From assembly GCF_026167525.1 (NCBI RefSeq), contig NZ_CP110679.1, positions 3,211,501-3,275,500 on the forward strand: a stretch of 64,000 nucleotides of DNA, given 5' to 3'. Positions 1-8,639 of this stretch are shown piece by piece. The translations under genes were made by a program, and so were the position numbers. Every line of letters starts with the position of its first letter. Positions within the stretch are counted from its first letter, which is position 1. The notes beneath the pieces are model-generated. The model was not told the DNA's origin. It worked only from the letters and a program-made list of their open reading frames with translations, and ran no database searches. The stretch comes from Sphingomonas sp. M1-B02 (GTDB lineage Bacteria; Pseudomonadota; Alphaproteobacteria; Sphingomonadales; Sphingomonadaceae).

Positions 1-1
1 G

Positions 2-754
2 GCCGACTTCGTGCTCCACAATTCGCTGTTCCTGGTCGCGCATTTCCACAATGTGATCATCGGCGGCGTCGTGTTCGGGCTGTTCGCCGGGATGGTCTAT
101 TGGTTCCCCAAGGCGTTCGGCTTCAAGCTCGATCCGTGGTGGGGCCAGGTCGGTTTCTGGGGCTGGGTGATCGGCTATTGGGTTGCCTGGACGCCGATCT
201 ACATCGTCGGGCTGATGGGTACGACGCGGCGCGTGCGCCACTTCGACGATCCCTCGCTGCAGATCTGGTTCGTCATCGCCGCGGTGGGCGCGGTCATCAT
301 CCTGATCGGCATTCTCGGCTTCGTGATGAGCATCGTCATGGGCGTGGTGCGGCGCGATCAGTTGCGGGATACGACCGGCGATCCGTGGAACGGGCGTACG
401 CTCGAATGGTCCACGACCTCGCCGCCGCCCGCCTATAACTTCGCCTTCACCCCGGTCGTCCACGATCTCGACGCCTGGTACGACATGAAGGACCGCGGGC
501 ACGAGCGCCCGGCAGCCGGTTATCGCCCGATCCACATGCCGCGCAACACCGGCACCGGCGTGATCGTCTCGGCGCTGGCGCTGGCCGTGGGTTTCGCGAT
601 GGTCTGGTATATCTGGTGGCTGGCGGCCTTGAGCTTCGTCGCACTGATCGTCGTGTCGATCGCCCACACGTTCAACTACGACCGCGACTATTTCATCCCG
701 GCCGACGAGGTGGCCCGCGAAGAGCGCGCGCATCTCGCGGCGGCGGAGGCCTGA
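2..754 (+). CDS. cyoB: Cytochrome bo3 ubiquinol oxidase subunit I, C-terminal part (5' end outside window)
   Basis: This is the last 250 residues of the haem-copper quinol oxidase subunit I; the reading frame is open from base 2, so the gene begins upstream. The HFHN motif near residue 15 of the visible part supplies the histidine ligands of haem o3 and haem b in this family (H419 and H421 in E. coli numbering). At least four hydrophobic helices follow, then a hydrophilic tail. The protein sits in the inner membrane and reduces oxygen to water with electrons from ubiquinol while pumping protons. It ends one base before cyoC, so it belongs to the same operon. cyoA would be expected further left. 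Confidence 0.95.
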   Translation, partial: ADFVLHNSLFLVAHFHNVIIGGVVFGLFAGMVYWFPKAFGFKLDPWWGQVGFWGWVIGYWVAWTPIYIVGLMGTTRRVRHFDDPSLQIWFVIAAVGAVIILIGILGFVMSIVMGVVRRDQLRDTTGDPWNGRTLEWSTTSPPPAYNFAFTPVVHDLDAWYDMKDRGHERPAAGYRPIHMPRNTGTGVIVSALALAVGFAMVWYIWWLAALSFVALIVVSIAHTFNYDRDYFIPADEVAREERAHLAAAEA

Positions 755-755
755 C

Positions 756-1400
756 ATGAGCAGCCAGACCATGACCATGGACGCGGGCGTGCCCGAGAAG
801 CCCAACTTCTACGTCCTCGAAGAAGACGGCCACGCGCACGGCAGCACCGGCGCGACGATGCTGGGCTTCTGGATCTACCTGATGAGCGATGCGCTGATCT
901 TCGCGACGCTCTTCGCCACCTATGGCGTGCTCAGCACCAGCTATGCCGGCGGCCCCACGCCGAGCGAAATCTTCCAGCTGCCGCTGGTGGCGCTCAATAC
1001 GGCGATGCTGCTGCTCTCGTCGATCACCTTCGGCATGGCGACGATCGACATGGAGGCGGGGCATGTGCGCCGCACCCAGGCCTGGCTCGCCGTCACCGCC
1101 TTGTTCGGCCTGGCCTTCGTCGGGATCGAGCTGTACGAGTTCGCGCACCTGATCGCCGAGGGCGCGACGCCGCAGCGCAGCGCCTTCCTCTCGGCATTCT
1201 TCACGCTGGTCGGCACGCATGGGCTGCACGTCACCGTCGGGCTGGTCTGGATCGGCGTGATGCTGGTCCAGGTCGGCCAGCGCGGGCTGATCCCAGAGAA
1301 TATGCGACGGATGATGTGCCTGGGCATGTTCTGGCATCTGCTCGACGTGGTCTGGATCGGTGTCTTCACCTTCGTCTATCTGCTCGGAGTCCTGCGATGA
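756..1400 (+). CDS. cyoC: Cytochrome bo3 ubiquinol oxidase subunit III
   Basis: This 214-residue inner-membrane protein has the five-helix pattern of subunit III of quinol oxidases, with a long hydrophilic N-terminus (about 25 residues) and the family's LGFWIYLMSDALIF helix around residues 36-49. The glutamate in the GIELYEF segment matches the conserved region of CyoC. The length is close to the E. coli protein. It starts one base after cyoB and its stop overlaps the ATG of cyoD, so translation is probably coupled. It stabilises subunit I in the oxidase complex. The assignment is secure from sequence and context. Confidence 0.95.
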   Translation: MSSQTMTMDAGVPEKPNFYVLEEDGHAHGSTGATMLGFWIYLMSDALIFATLFATYGVLSTSYAGGPTPSEIFQLPLVALNTAMLLLSSITFGMATIDMEAGHVRRTQAWLAVTALFGLAFVGIELYEFAHLIAEGATPQRSAFLSAFFTLVGTHGLHVTVGLVWIGVMLVQVGQRGLIPENMRRMMCLGMFWHLLDVVWIGVFTFVYLLGVLR

Positions 1401-1765
1401 GCGCGCCCCACGACACCGCCCACACGCTCGAACATGGGCACGGCACCCGGCGCGGCTATCTGATCGGCTTCGCGCTGTCGGTCGTGCTCACTGCGATCCC
1501 CTTCTGGCTGGTGATGACCGGCGCGATCGCGGATGCGCAGACCACGGCGCTCGTCGTGGTCGCGCTCGCCGTCGCGCAGATTGTCGTGCACACGATCTTC
1601 TTCCTCCACGTCAACACGCGCTCGGAGGGTGGCTGGACGCTGCTGGCGACGGTGTTCACCCTGGTCATCGTACTGATCGTGATCGCGGGCTCGATGTGGA
1701 TCATGTACCATCTCAACAGCAACATGATGCCGATGCCGGGCGGGGGCACGTCCCCGAACCCGTGA
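1397..1765 (+). CDS. cyoD: Cytochrome bo3 ubiquinol oxidase subunit IV
   Basis: This 122-residue membrane protein has three predicted helices and the HTIFFLH segment typical of CyoD. Its ATG at 1397 overlaps the cyoC stop in an ATGA arrangement, which fixes the start even though the frame stays open further upstream. The N-terminus is histidine-rich and cytoplasmic. CyoD assists copper-B loading and assembly of the oxidase. The end overlaps a GTG that starts the SURF1 gene. No cyoE (haem o synthase) follows directly, so that gene must lie elsewhere. Confidence 0.93.
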   Translation: MSAPHDTAHTLEHGHGTRRGYLIGFALSVVLTAIPFWLVMTGAIADAQTTALVVVALAVAQIVVHTIFFLHVNTRSEGGWTLLATVFTLVIVLIVIAGSMWIMYHLNSNMMPMPGGGTSPNP

Positions 1766-2460
1766 GCCTTGGCCATAGACGAGCGCTGTTCGCCAGCCTT
1801 TGCCTGCTGCTCGCAGCCGCCTTCGCTGCGCTCGGCGTCTGGCAAATCGAGCGGCGCGCCTGGAAGCTCGATCTGATCGCGAAGGTGGAGGCGCGGATCC
1901 ACGCCCCGCCGCGGGCCTTGCCGGCTGCGGCCGAATGGCGCGACGACCTTGCTTATACGCGGGTGCGCGTGACGGGTGTTTTCCTCCACGAGGCCGAGGC
2001 GCTGGTCCAAGCGGTGACCGATCTGGGGCCGGGCTGGTGGGTGGAGACTCCGCTGCGGACCGACAAAGGCGTGGTCCTCGTCAATCGCGGCTTCGTGCCC
2101 TCGGAGCGTAAAGCGCCCGAGACACGGCGGGCGGGCATGCCGCTGGGTCCGGTTGGCGTCACCGGCTTGCTTCGCGCGAGCGAGCCCGGCGGGGGCTTCC
2201 TGCGCGCCAACGATCCGGCGGCCGATCGCTGGCACTCGCGCGACGTCGCCGCGATTGCGCAGGCGCGCGGCCTGGGGCCGGTCGCGCCCTTCTTCATCGA
2301 TGCCGACGCGTCCGCGAATCCCGGCGGCTATCCCGTCGGCGGCCTGACGGTGGTCGCCTTTCGCAACAACCATCTGGTCTATGCATTGACCTGGTTCGGT
2401 CTGGCCGCATTGTCGCTCTCCGGGGCGGCGCTACTGCTCGGCACGAGAGGGAGACGCTGA
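1762..2460 (+). CDS. SURF1-family oxidase assembly protein
   Basis: The 232-residue product has a transmembrane helix at each end (about residues 7-23 and 205-225) with a soluble periplasmic domain between them, the classic SURF1 topology. The motifs GVWQIERRAWK near the N-terminus and VLVNRGFVP near the middle are SURF1 hallmarks. SURF1 proteins help insert haem into terminal oxidases. I chose the GTG at 1762, which overlaps the cyoD stop as GTGA. Its place inside a quinol oxidase operon suggests it serves the bo3 enzyme, although SURF1 is best known for aa3 oxidases. Confidence 0.9.
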   Translation: MSLGHRRALFASLCLLLAAAFAALGVWQIERRAWKLDLIAKVEARIHAPPRALPAAAEWRDDLAYTRVRVTGVFLHEAEALVQAVTDLGPGWWVETPLRTDKGVVLVNRGFVPSERKAPETRRAGMPLGPVGVTGLLRASEPGGGFLRANDPAADRWHSRDVAAIAQARGLGPVAPFFIDADASANPGGYPVGGLTVVAFRNNHLVYALTWFGLAALSLSGAALLLGTRGRR

Positions 2461-3773
2461 TGGATAGGCCGCTCCTCGCGCTGACCCGGCGGGGGATCGC
2501 CCGCCCGGGTCCGTCGCCTGACGCCGCCGCGACCGAGAATATGCGCCAGCTGGTCCAGTTGCGCTGGATCGCCGTGGTCGGGCAGCTGGTAACGATCCTG
2601 GCGGTGGACAAGGGGCTTGGCGTGCCGTTGCCGCTGGCGCCGATGCTGGGCCTCGTAGCGCTGCTCGGCTTGGCAAATCTGGTCGGGATGTTCCTGCTGT
2701 CTAGGCACCGCGTGACCAATGTCGAGATCATGCTGGCGCTGCTGCTCGACATGGGGGCGCTCGCTGCCCAGCTCTATCTAAGCGGCGGGGCCACCAATCC
2801 CTTCATCTCGCTCTTCCTGCTCCAAGTCGTGCTAGGCGCCATCCTTCTCGAAGTCTGGTCGGTATGGGTGCTCGTGGCGGCGGCGACGGTCTGCTATGCC
2901 GGGCTTGCGATAAACCATCGTCCGCTGGTGCTTCCGCCCGAACTGGCACCCGACTTGGCCAGTCTCTTCACGCTCGGGGCGTGGATTAATTTCGTCCTGA
3001 TCGGGGCGCTGCTGGGGCTGTTCACGACTCGAATCTCGCGCAACTTGCGCGCGCGTGACCAATATCTCGCGGATCTGCGCGAGCGTGCCGCCGAAGAGGA
3101 TGGCATCGTCCGGATGGGGCTGTTCGCGAGCGGTGCGGCGCACGAACTGGGCACGCCGCTCGCGTCGTTGTCGGTCATTCTCGGCGACTGGCGGCGCATG
3201 CCGCGGCTCGCGCAGGATCCCGAACTGCTGGGCGAGCTGGAGGAAATGGAAGCCGAGGTGCGACGCTGCAAGGCGATCGTCACCGACATCCTCCATTCCG
3301 CGGGAGAACCGCGCAGCGAGGCGATCGAGAGCGTCGATGCCTTTCATTTTCTCGACGAGGCAGTTGCGGCCTGGCGCCCGACGCACGCCGCGGTCGCGCT
3401 GGACTATGCCTGTAGCGATCTGAGCGGCGCGGCTTTGTTCGCCGGCGTGTCGCTGCGGCAGGCACTCTGGAACCTGCTCGACAATGCCGCGGAGGCTTCT
3501 GAGCATGGCATTCGCCTGGTGGTGACGCGCGACGACGAAATGCTCCGCATTTCGGTCATCGACAGCGGGCCCGGCTTCTCGACGGCGCAGCTGGCGATCG
3601 TCGGCAAGCCCTCGACGTCGCGCAAGGGGGCGGGGCACGGCGTCGGGCTGTTCCTCGCGGCCAATGTCGCCCGCAGGCTTGGCGGGCGGCTGGAGGCTAG
3701 CAATCGGGCGCAGGGCGGTGCCGAAGTCAGCCTTGTGCTGCCGCTTGTCGCCAAGCCTGCGCAGGAGGGATGA
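2460..3773 (+). CDS. regB: RegB/PrrB/ActS-type redox sensor histidine kinase
   Basis: This 437-residue membrane kinase has about six N-terminal helices, then an H-box with histidine 228 in the context AAHELGTPLASL and an ATPase domain with N-box (LLDNAAEA) and G-box (GHGVGLFLA). Residues 109-115 read GGATNPF, matching the ubiquinone-binding GGxxNPF motif of RegB. Cysteine 270 lies about 42 residues after the histidine, the position expected for the redox-active cysteine of RegB. The start overlaps the SURF1 stop. It should sense quinone-pool redox state and phosphorylate the regulator encoded next, tying oxidase production to respiration. It is named by family resemblance. Confidence 0.88.
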   Translation: MDRPLLALTRRGIARPGPSPDAAATENMRQLVQLRWIAVVGQLVTILAVDKGLGVPLPLAPMLGLVALLGLANLVGMFLLSRHRVTNVEIMLALLLDMGALAAQLYLSGGATNPFISLFLLQVVLGAILLEVWSVWVLVAAATVCYAGLAINHRPLVLPPELAPDLASLFTLGAWINFVLIGALLGLFTTRISRNLRARDQYLADLRERAAEEDGIVRMGLFASGAAHELGTPLASLSVILGDWRRMPRLAQDPELLGELEEMEAEVRRCKAIVTDILHSAGEPRSEAIESVDAFHFLDEAVAAWRPTHAAVALDYACSDLSGAALFAGVSLRQALWNLLDNAAEASEHGIRLVVTRDDEMLRISVIDSGPGFSTAQLAIVGKPSTSRKGAGHGVGLFLAANVARRLGGRLEASNRAQGGAEVSLVLPLVAKPAQEG

Positions 3774-4306
3774 TGGATTCGCAACGACATCTGGTGATCG
3801 TCGATGACGATGCCGCCTTCGCCCGGGCGCTGCAGCGTTCGTTCGAACGCCGCGGATATGCGGTGCGCGTGGCCCGCAGCCCGGAGGAACTCGACACGCT
3901 TTTGGACGCCGAGGTGCCGGGCTATGCAGTCGTCGACCTGAAGCTGGGGACGGCCTCCGGTCTGCCCTGCATCCAGCGGCTGCATGCGAAGGATCCGGCG
4001 ATGCTGATCGTGGTCCTCACCGGCTTTGCCAGCATCGCGACCGCGGTCGAGGCGATCAAGCTGGGCGCATCGCATTATCTCGCCAAGCCGGCGAACACCG
4101 ATGATATCGAGGCCGCGTTCAGCAAGGCTGCGGGGGACCCTGGGGCCCCGATCGAAGGCCGCGCCACCTCGATAAAGACGCTCGAATGGGAACGGATCAA
4201 CGAGACGCTGGTCGAAACCGACTTCAACATCTCCGAGACCGCGCGGAGGCTGGGGATGCATCGCCGCACCCTGGCGCGCAAACTGGAAAAGCGCCCGATC
4301 CGATAG
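3770..4306 (+). CDS. regA: RegA/PrrA/ActR-type response regulator
   Basis: The 178-residue product has a receiver domain (acidic pocket D12-D14, phosphoacceptor D56 in VVDLKLG, lysine in YLAKP) followed by a short helix-turn-helix with the RegA signature SETARRLGMHRRTL near the C-terminus. Two ATG codons stand in tandem at 3770 and 3773; the first overlaps the sensor stop and both follow a GGAGG ribosome site. It is the partner of the preceding kinase and a global regulator of respiration and energy genes in alphaproteobacteria. It converges on the GntR gene with an 11-base gap and no obvious terminator. Confidence 0.9.
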   Translation: MMDSQRHLVIVDDDAAFARALQRSFERRGYAVRVARSPEELDTLLDAEVPGYAVVDLKLGTASGLPCIQRLHAKDPAMLIVVLTGFASIATAVEAIKLGASHYLAKPANTDDIEAAFSKAAGDPGAPIEGRATSIKTLEWERINETLVETDFNISETARRLGMHRRTLARKLEKRPIR

Positions 4307-4317
4307 GCGGCGCTCCG

Positions 4318-5052
4318 CTACGCCACCAGCGCATGGGGCCGATAGCGCGCGATGCTTTTCTGGATATGGGCGCGGGCAGCCTCACGCGCCGCCTGGGCAT
4401 CCCCGGTTTCGATCGCGGCGTATATTGCGCGATGATCGGCGTTTATCGCGCGCGCATACGTCTGGTGCGTCGCGGCGTCGCTATCCTGCAGATATACCCG
4501 GCGCGACGGGACCAGCCGCACGCCCAGAAAATCGGTGAAGCGCAGATAATAGTCGTTTTGCGTGGCGCGGGCGATGGCGGCGTGGAACGCGGTATCCGCC
4601 GCGACCGAGCCGTCGACTTCGGTGCTGGCGTCCATATCCGCAAGGCTGCGACGCATCTCCTGCAGTTCGCTGCCGGTGCGGCGTTGCGCGGCGAGAAATG
4701 CCATCTCGGTCTCGAACCCCATTCGCATCTCAAGCAGCTTGATAACGTCGTCAATCTCGCTGATCTCGTCCGCGGTAACCTGGAACGCCCGGTACCGCGC
4801 GCCGTTGGCGACGAAGGCGCCCGAGCCCCGCCGCGAGACAAGCAGACCCCGGGCGGACAGCCGCGCAAAAGCCTCGCGGACCACCGGCCGGCTTACGCCA
4901 AATGCCTCGACGATCGCCATTTCGGTCGGGAAGCGCGCGCCGGGCGGCATGGTCCCGGTCTCGATCTGCTCTTCGAACCGCCGGACCAGATCGTCGGCCA
5001 ATGACGCCGCCTTGGTGATGCCCACGGCTAGCCGATCCGCCGCGAAGCGCAC
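4318..5052 (-). CDS. GntR-family regulator with FCD domain
   Basis: The 244-residue protein has an N-terminal winged helix-turn-helix (about residues 20-80, with FGVSRPVVREAFARL as recognition helix) and an all-alpha FCD ligand domain (about 95-235). FCD regulators of this type usually control sugar-acid catabolism and bind an acidic sugar or its breakdown product. It lies 34 bases downstream of the mannonate dehydratase gene on the same strand, so it is a good candidate regulator of it. A short inverted repeat upstream of that gene could be its operator. The exact ligand cannot be read from sequence. Confidence 0.87.
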   Translation of the reverse strand: MRFAADRLAVGITKAASLADDLVRRFEEQIETGTMPPGARFPTEMAIVEAFGVSRPVVREAFARLSARGLLVSRRGSGAFVANGARYRAFQVTADEISEIDDVIKLLEMRMGFETEMAFLAAQRRTGSELQEMRRSLADMDASTEVDGSVAADTAFHAAIARATQNDYYLRFTDFLGVRLVPSRRVYLQDSDAATHQTYARAINADHRAIYAAIETGDAQAAREAARAHIQKSIARYRPHALVA

Positions 5053-5086
5053 GCCCGGCCCGGCCGGTGGGTCGGGGGACGCAGCT

Positions 5087-6295
5087 TCACCAGTTGAACA
5101 TCGTCCCGTCCTCGAGGCGGTTCACCGGCAGATAGGCGCGCTTATACTCATATTTCGCAGCCAGTTGCTCGTCGATCTCGACGCCCAGGCCGGGCGCGTC
5201 GCCCGGATGCATCAGGCCGTTGCTCAGCGAATAGCCGTGCGGGAAGACCGCATCGGTCTCGGGCGTGTGCCGCATATATTCCTGGATGCCGAAATTGGGC
5301 ACCGAAAGCCCGAACTGCAGCGCCGCGGCCATGCTGACGGGGGAGAGATCGGTCGCGCCGTGGCAGCCGGTGCGAACCTGATAGAGATCGGCCAGCGCGG
5401 CAATCCGGCGCAGATGGGTGATTCCGCCGGCATGGACCACGGTCGCGCGGATATAGTCGATCAACTGCTCTTCGATCAGCTGCTTGGCATCCCAGACGGT
5501 GTTGAAGATCTCGCCCACCGCGAGCGGCGTCGTGGTGTGCTGGCGGATCAGCCGGAACGCGGCCTGGTTTTCGGCGGGCGTGGCATCCTCCAGCCAGAAG
5601 AGGCGATAGGGCTCGAGATCCTTTCCGAGCCGTCCGGCCTCAATCGGGCTCAGCCGATGATGCGCGTCGTGGAGCAGATGGATATCCCAGCCGAGCGCAT
5701 CGCGTCCGCGCTCGAACAATTTGGGCGCATGCTGCATATATTTGGAGGTCGACCAAAGCGTTTCGTCGGGCAACGAGCCCTTTGCCGGCTCGTAATAGAA
5801 GCGCTCGCCCGAGACGCCATAGGTCGCGGCGAGGCCGGGGACTCCGGACTGGAGGCGGACCGCCTTGTAGCCCTGCTCGAGATATTCCTGCGCGCGCTCG
5901 ATCGTCTCTTCGATGTCGGAGCCGTTGGCATGGCCATAGACCATGCAGCCCTCGCGGCTGGCACCGCCAAGCAGCTGATAGACGGGAAGCCCGGCTGCCT
6001 TCCCCTTGATGTCCCACAAGGCCATGTCGACCGCGGCGATTGCCGACATCGTCACGGGGCCGCGCCGCCAATATGCCCCCTTGTAGAGATACTGCCAGAT
6101 ATCCTCGATCCGATGCGCGTCGCGCCCGATCAGGCAAGGGATCACATGGTCGTTCAGATAGCTCGCGACTGCCAGCTCGCGACCGTTGAGCGTGGCATCG
6201 CCGATACCGGTGAGGCCCTCGTCGGTCTCGATCTTCAGCGTGACGAAGTTGCGACCCGGACAGGTGACGATGACGCGTGCAGCGGTGATTTTCAT
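5087..6295 (-). CDS. manD: D-mannonate dehydratase, enolase superfamily (ManD)
   Basis: The 402-residue length and the sequence match the ManD group of the enolase superfamily, which dehydrates D-mannonate to 2-keto-3-deoxygluconate. Magnesium ligands fall at D210, E236 and E262, and the catalytic R147, Y159 and H212 are all present at the numbering of the characterised Novosphingobium enzyme. The C-terminus DGTMFNW is also characteristic. Retention of all these residues suggests a high-efficiency mannonate dehydratase rather than a low-activity relative. The GntR gene follows on the same strand. No other hexuronate genes (uxuB, uxaC, kdgK) are visible here. Confidence 0.93.
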   Translation of the reverse strand: MKITAARVIVTCPGRNFVTLKIETDEGLTGIGDATLNGRELAVASYLNDHVIPCLIGRDAHRIEDIWQYLYKGAYWRRGPVTMSAIAAVDMALWDIKGKAAGLPVYQLLGGASREGCMVYGHANGSDIEETIERAQEYLEQGYKAVRLQSGVPGLAATYGVSGERFYYEPAKGSLPDETLWSTSKYMQHAPKLFERGRDALGWDIHLLHDAHHRLSPIEAGRLGKDLEPYRLFWLEDATPAENQAAFRLIRQHTTTPLAVGEIFNTVWDAKQLIEEQLIDYIRATVVHAGGITHLRRIAALADLYQVRTGCHGATDLSPVSMAAALQFGLSVPNFGIQEYMRHTPETDAVFPHGYSLSNGLMHPGDAPGLGVEIDEQLAAKYEYKRAYLPVNRLEDGTMFNW

Positions 6296-6329
6296 GACCT
6301 GCCGATGGCAGGCGGGGCCCGGCTTTGCA

Positions 6330-6348
6330 AGGTTGACTTACAACTTTG
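6330..6348. promoter_or_regulatory. Candidate GntR operator upstream of manD
   Basis: The seven-base arms AAGGTTG and CAACTTT flank a five-base spacer and pair at six of seven positions. The site lies 35-53 bases upstream of the manD ATG in the 75-base gap after the hydrate dehydratase gene. FCD-type GntR proteins bind short inverted repeats in such positions, so the neighbouring GntR product is the likely binder. This is inference from one site only. Confidence 0.35.
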
Positions 6349-6370
6349 CGGTTCGGGCTGCGCCGCTTGT

Positions 6371-7249
6371 CTAGCGGCCGAGCGCCATCAGCGCAGGGAC
6401 CTCGCCCGGCAGTTCGCGGCCGAGGAAACCCATCGGCCCCACCCGTTCGGCCAGCCGCCGTCCGGCCTCGCCGTGGAGCCATACGCCCCATGCCGCCGCG
6501 GCCTGCGGTGCGGTCCCGCGCGACAGCAGCCCGCCGATGATCCCGGCGAGCACGTCGCCGGAGCCGCCGGTGGCGAGGCCGTGGCCGCCGCCGGCATAGC
6601 GGAGCACTTCCTCGCCCGGGCAGGCGATCCAGGTCTGGGGCCCCTTGAGCAAGACGGTGGCGCCGAAGCGCGCGCTCGCCTCGCGCGCGAGGCCATCGGG
6701 ATCGTCGGAGATGCGCGCCTCGTCGCACCCCATCAGCTGGATCATCTCGCCGGGATGCGGGGTCAGGACGGCGCGGCCCGCATGCGCTTTGACCGCATCG
6801 GCGAGGTCTGCGGCGGCGGCGATCGCGGCGGCGTCGAGGACCAGTGACATCGCATCGCGCGGTTGCGCGAGAACGGTCGCCAGGATTGCTCCGGCATCGG
6901 AATCCGGTCCCATCCCGGGGCCCAGGACCAACGTGTCGCAGCGTCCGAGATAGGTCAGCAGCCGATCCCCGGCCGCGGCGCCCAGTTCGCCGTCGCCGTT
7001 GGCAGGCAGCGGATAGACGGCCGCCTCAGGCATCATCATGCCGAGCGCCAGTGCGGCGCGCTCGATCGTCGCGAGCTGGACCTTGCCCGCGCCGGCGCGC
7101 AACGCGGCCTCGCCGGTCAGCCGCAGCGCGCCGGGCACCGTTTCCGAGCCGCCCGCGACGAGGACGCGGCCCCGGTCATTCTTGTCGGTGTCATGCCCGG
7201 GCTGGGGCAGCGGATGGGCTTCGAGCCAGGCCGAATCAAGCGCGATCAT
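6371..7249 (-). CDS. nnrD: ADP-dependent (S)-NAD(P)H-hydrate dehydratase
   Basis: The 292-residue protein is a ribokinase-fold enzyme of the YjeF C-terminal type. It shows RVLVAGGSE and GAGKVQL near the N-terminus, LTPHPGEM around residue 165, and the anion-hole motif GGSGDVLAG around residue 230. These enzymes use ADP or ATP to convert damaged NAD(P)H hydrates back to NAD(P)H in the cytoplasm. The epimerase half (NnrE), which is fused in E. coli, is absent here and must be a separate gene. The start overlaps the stop of the phosphatase gene by four bases. Confidence 0.92.
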   Translation of the reverse strand: MIALDSAWLEAHPLPQPGHDTDKNDRGRVLVAGGSETVPGALRLTGEAALRAGAGKVQLATIERAALALGMMMPEAAVYPLPANGDGELGAAAGDRLLTYLGRCDTLVLGPGMGPDSDAGAILATVLAQPRDAMSLVLDAAAIAAAADLADAVKAHAGRAVLTPHPGEMIQLMGCDEARISDDPDGLAREASARFGATVLLKGPQTWIACPGEEVLRYAGGGHGLATGGSGDVLAGIIGGLLSRGTAPQAAAAWGVWLHGEAGRRLAERVGPMGFLGRELPGEVPALMALGR

Positions 7250-8022
7250 CCCCGAGCCGCGACCATTGCGTCGGGGGCGCTGGTCACCTCGGCATCGCCA
7301 TCCTCCATCGGCGGGTTAACATTGTAGCGCAGGAGCACCAGCCCGCCATCCTTTCCGGCGGCGGGATCGTGGGCATATTCGGTGATCGAGCAATTGGCGA
7401 CGTCGCCCTGGCGATCGATCTCCAATATCTCCTCCTCCGACAGATTCTCGATGATGTAGCGCAGGCAGAGCACCACGACTTGGTGCGCGACGATCATCAC
7501 CTCGCGATCGGCATAATGGAGCGAGACCGTGTCGAGCAGCGAGCGGAGGCGGAAGATGACGTCGCACCAGCTCTCGCCGCCGGGCGGGCGATGATAGAAT
7601 TTACCGAGCAGGCGACGGAATTCGGCCTGTTCGGGCAGAATCGCGTGGATGCCGGCGGTGGTGAGCCCATCGAGAATCCCGAACTCCTTCTCGCGCAGCC
7701 GTTCGTCGCCGCAGATCGCTTCGTCGGGATCCGCGCCACCGGCATCGCGAAAGGTCCGCGCCGTTTCGCGGGCGCGCAGATAGGGGCTGGTGAGGATCAC
7801 ATCGGGACGGCCGTTGCCCGCCCCTTGCGTGAACCAGCGCCCGAGGGCTTCAGCCTGCGCATAGCCGAGCTCGGACAAGGGCACGTCGACATCGCGGGTC
7901 TCGATCGCGATGCGATGCTCGCCCGAGTCATGCGCCAGGTCGCGCGCTACATTGCCTGCGCTCTGGCCGTGACGGACTACCCAGAGACGCTTCGGCCAAC
8001 GGGGCGGGGATTGGTTTGGCAT
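7246..8022 (-). CDS. Histidine phosphatase family protein
   Basis: The 258-residue protein opens with VVRHGQSAGN, in which R17-H18-G19 is the phosphoglycerate-mutase-like catalytic motif; the second histidine lies in MIVAHQVV near residue 180. A glutamate-rich segment in between (REKEFG) resembles broad-specificity phosphatases of this superfamily. It is cytoplasmic and its substrate cannot be told from sequence. The TGA overlaps the ATG of nnrD, so the two are translationally coupled. Confidence 0.85.
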   Translation of the reverse strand: MPNQSPPRWPKRLWVVRHGQSAGNVARDLAHDSGEHRIAIETRDVDVPLSELGYAQAEALGRWFTQGAGNGRPDVILTSPYLRARETARTFRDAGGADPDEAICGDERLREKEFGILDGLTTAGIHAILPEQAEFRRLLGKFYHRPPGGESWCDVIFRLRSLLDTVSLHYADREVMIVAHQVVVLCLRYIIENLSEEEILEIDRQGDVANCSITEYAHDPAAGKDGGLVLLRYNVNPPMEDGDAEVTSAPDAMVAARG

Positions 8023-8221
8023 TGGGGGACAATGCGGGAAGGTCTGCGGTGTTCCGGATGCTTTTGCGCGCCTGTGGAGGCGGCGATTTTTTTCGCGCGG
8101 AGGCGCGGAGGACGCAGAGGGGTCGGGGATAAATGCCGTCCGGGATGTGCGGCCGTTTTTTTTTGGCGGCGTCGACTAGGCGCGCGGATGGCTGATTTTT
8201 GGGGGGGAAGCTGCCGTTGAT

Positions 8222-8392
8222 TTAAGCGGGCGGCAACGTGCGGCGCGGAACCATCAGACCAACTCCTGTTACCAGAAGACATACTCCGACCACCGTGTGA
8301 TTAGCCGCGTTTGCCGCCACGGCAGCGCAGAGGAATACTGCGCCGAGCACGACAGAAATCCACCTCGGGTGGCTATCGAGACCACGCATCAT
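8222..8392 (-). CDS. Small two-helix membrane protein, uncharacterised
   Basis: Reading the minus strand from tandem ATG codons ending at 8392 gives 56 residues that start MMRGLDSHPRW and end TLPPA. It contains two hydrophobic stretches, about residues 12-29 (ISVVLGAVFLCAAVAANA) and 34-50 (TVVGVCLLVTGVGLMV), with polar and basic residues at the ends. That pattern is unlikely by chance in an otherwise polar interval. There is no strong ribosome site, which lowers confidence. The frame is short enough to be missed by usual gene callers. I cannot assign a function. Confidence 0.45.
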   Translation of the reverse strand: MMRGLDSHPRWISVVLGAVFLCAAVAANAANHTVVGVCLLVTGVGLMVPRRTLPPA

Positions 8393-8470
8393 CAACGTGT
8401 AGGCCGTCGATCGAACGTCCGCTACTGGGTTGTCAGCGGAGCGGCCGCTATGTAACTCGGCCGCCTATTT

Positions 8471-8525
8471 GTCATCCCCAGCCTTGTCCCGCACCACCCT
8501 GGATCCCCGCCTGCGCGGGGATGAC
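8471..8525. repeat. Palindromic intergenic repeat, GTCATCCCC type
   Basis: GTCATCCCC at 8471 is matched by GGGGATGAC ending at 8525, and the right part forms its own hairpin (ATCCCCGCC / GCGGGGAT, 8503-8522). The sequence resembles the repeats at 21660-21761 and 41018-41099, so this is a family of mobile or REP-like palindromes rather than a single terminator. Confidence 0.7.
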
Positions 8526-8639
8526 GTAGGGAGGTTGGAGATGACGGAGCATATTTGGGCATTGTCCGCCTTCGCTTGACCTTGGTCCGGTAAGGACAAT
8601 CGTCCTCTCCGCGCACAATCCTCTCGATCGCGGGCGAAT

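Larger units (their letters stand above)
8023..8639. other. Gene-poor interval with homopolymer runs, a small reading frame and a palindromic repeat
   Basis: This 617-base gap holds a purine-rich stretch of short GCGGAGG-like repeats at about 8095-8120, a run of nine T at 8156-8164, a G7 run at 8201-8207, the 56-residue membrane-protein frame at 8222-8392, and a palindromic intergenic repeat at 8471-8525. Apart from these, I see no coding signal. Confidence 0.6.

Noticed and set aside
4562..6847. Long plus-strand open frame opposite gntR, manD and nnrD
   Set aside because: It is an antisense shadow of three well-supported minus-strand genes in high-GC DNA; it has no recognisable domain and no ribosome site.
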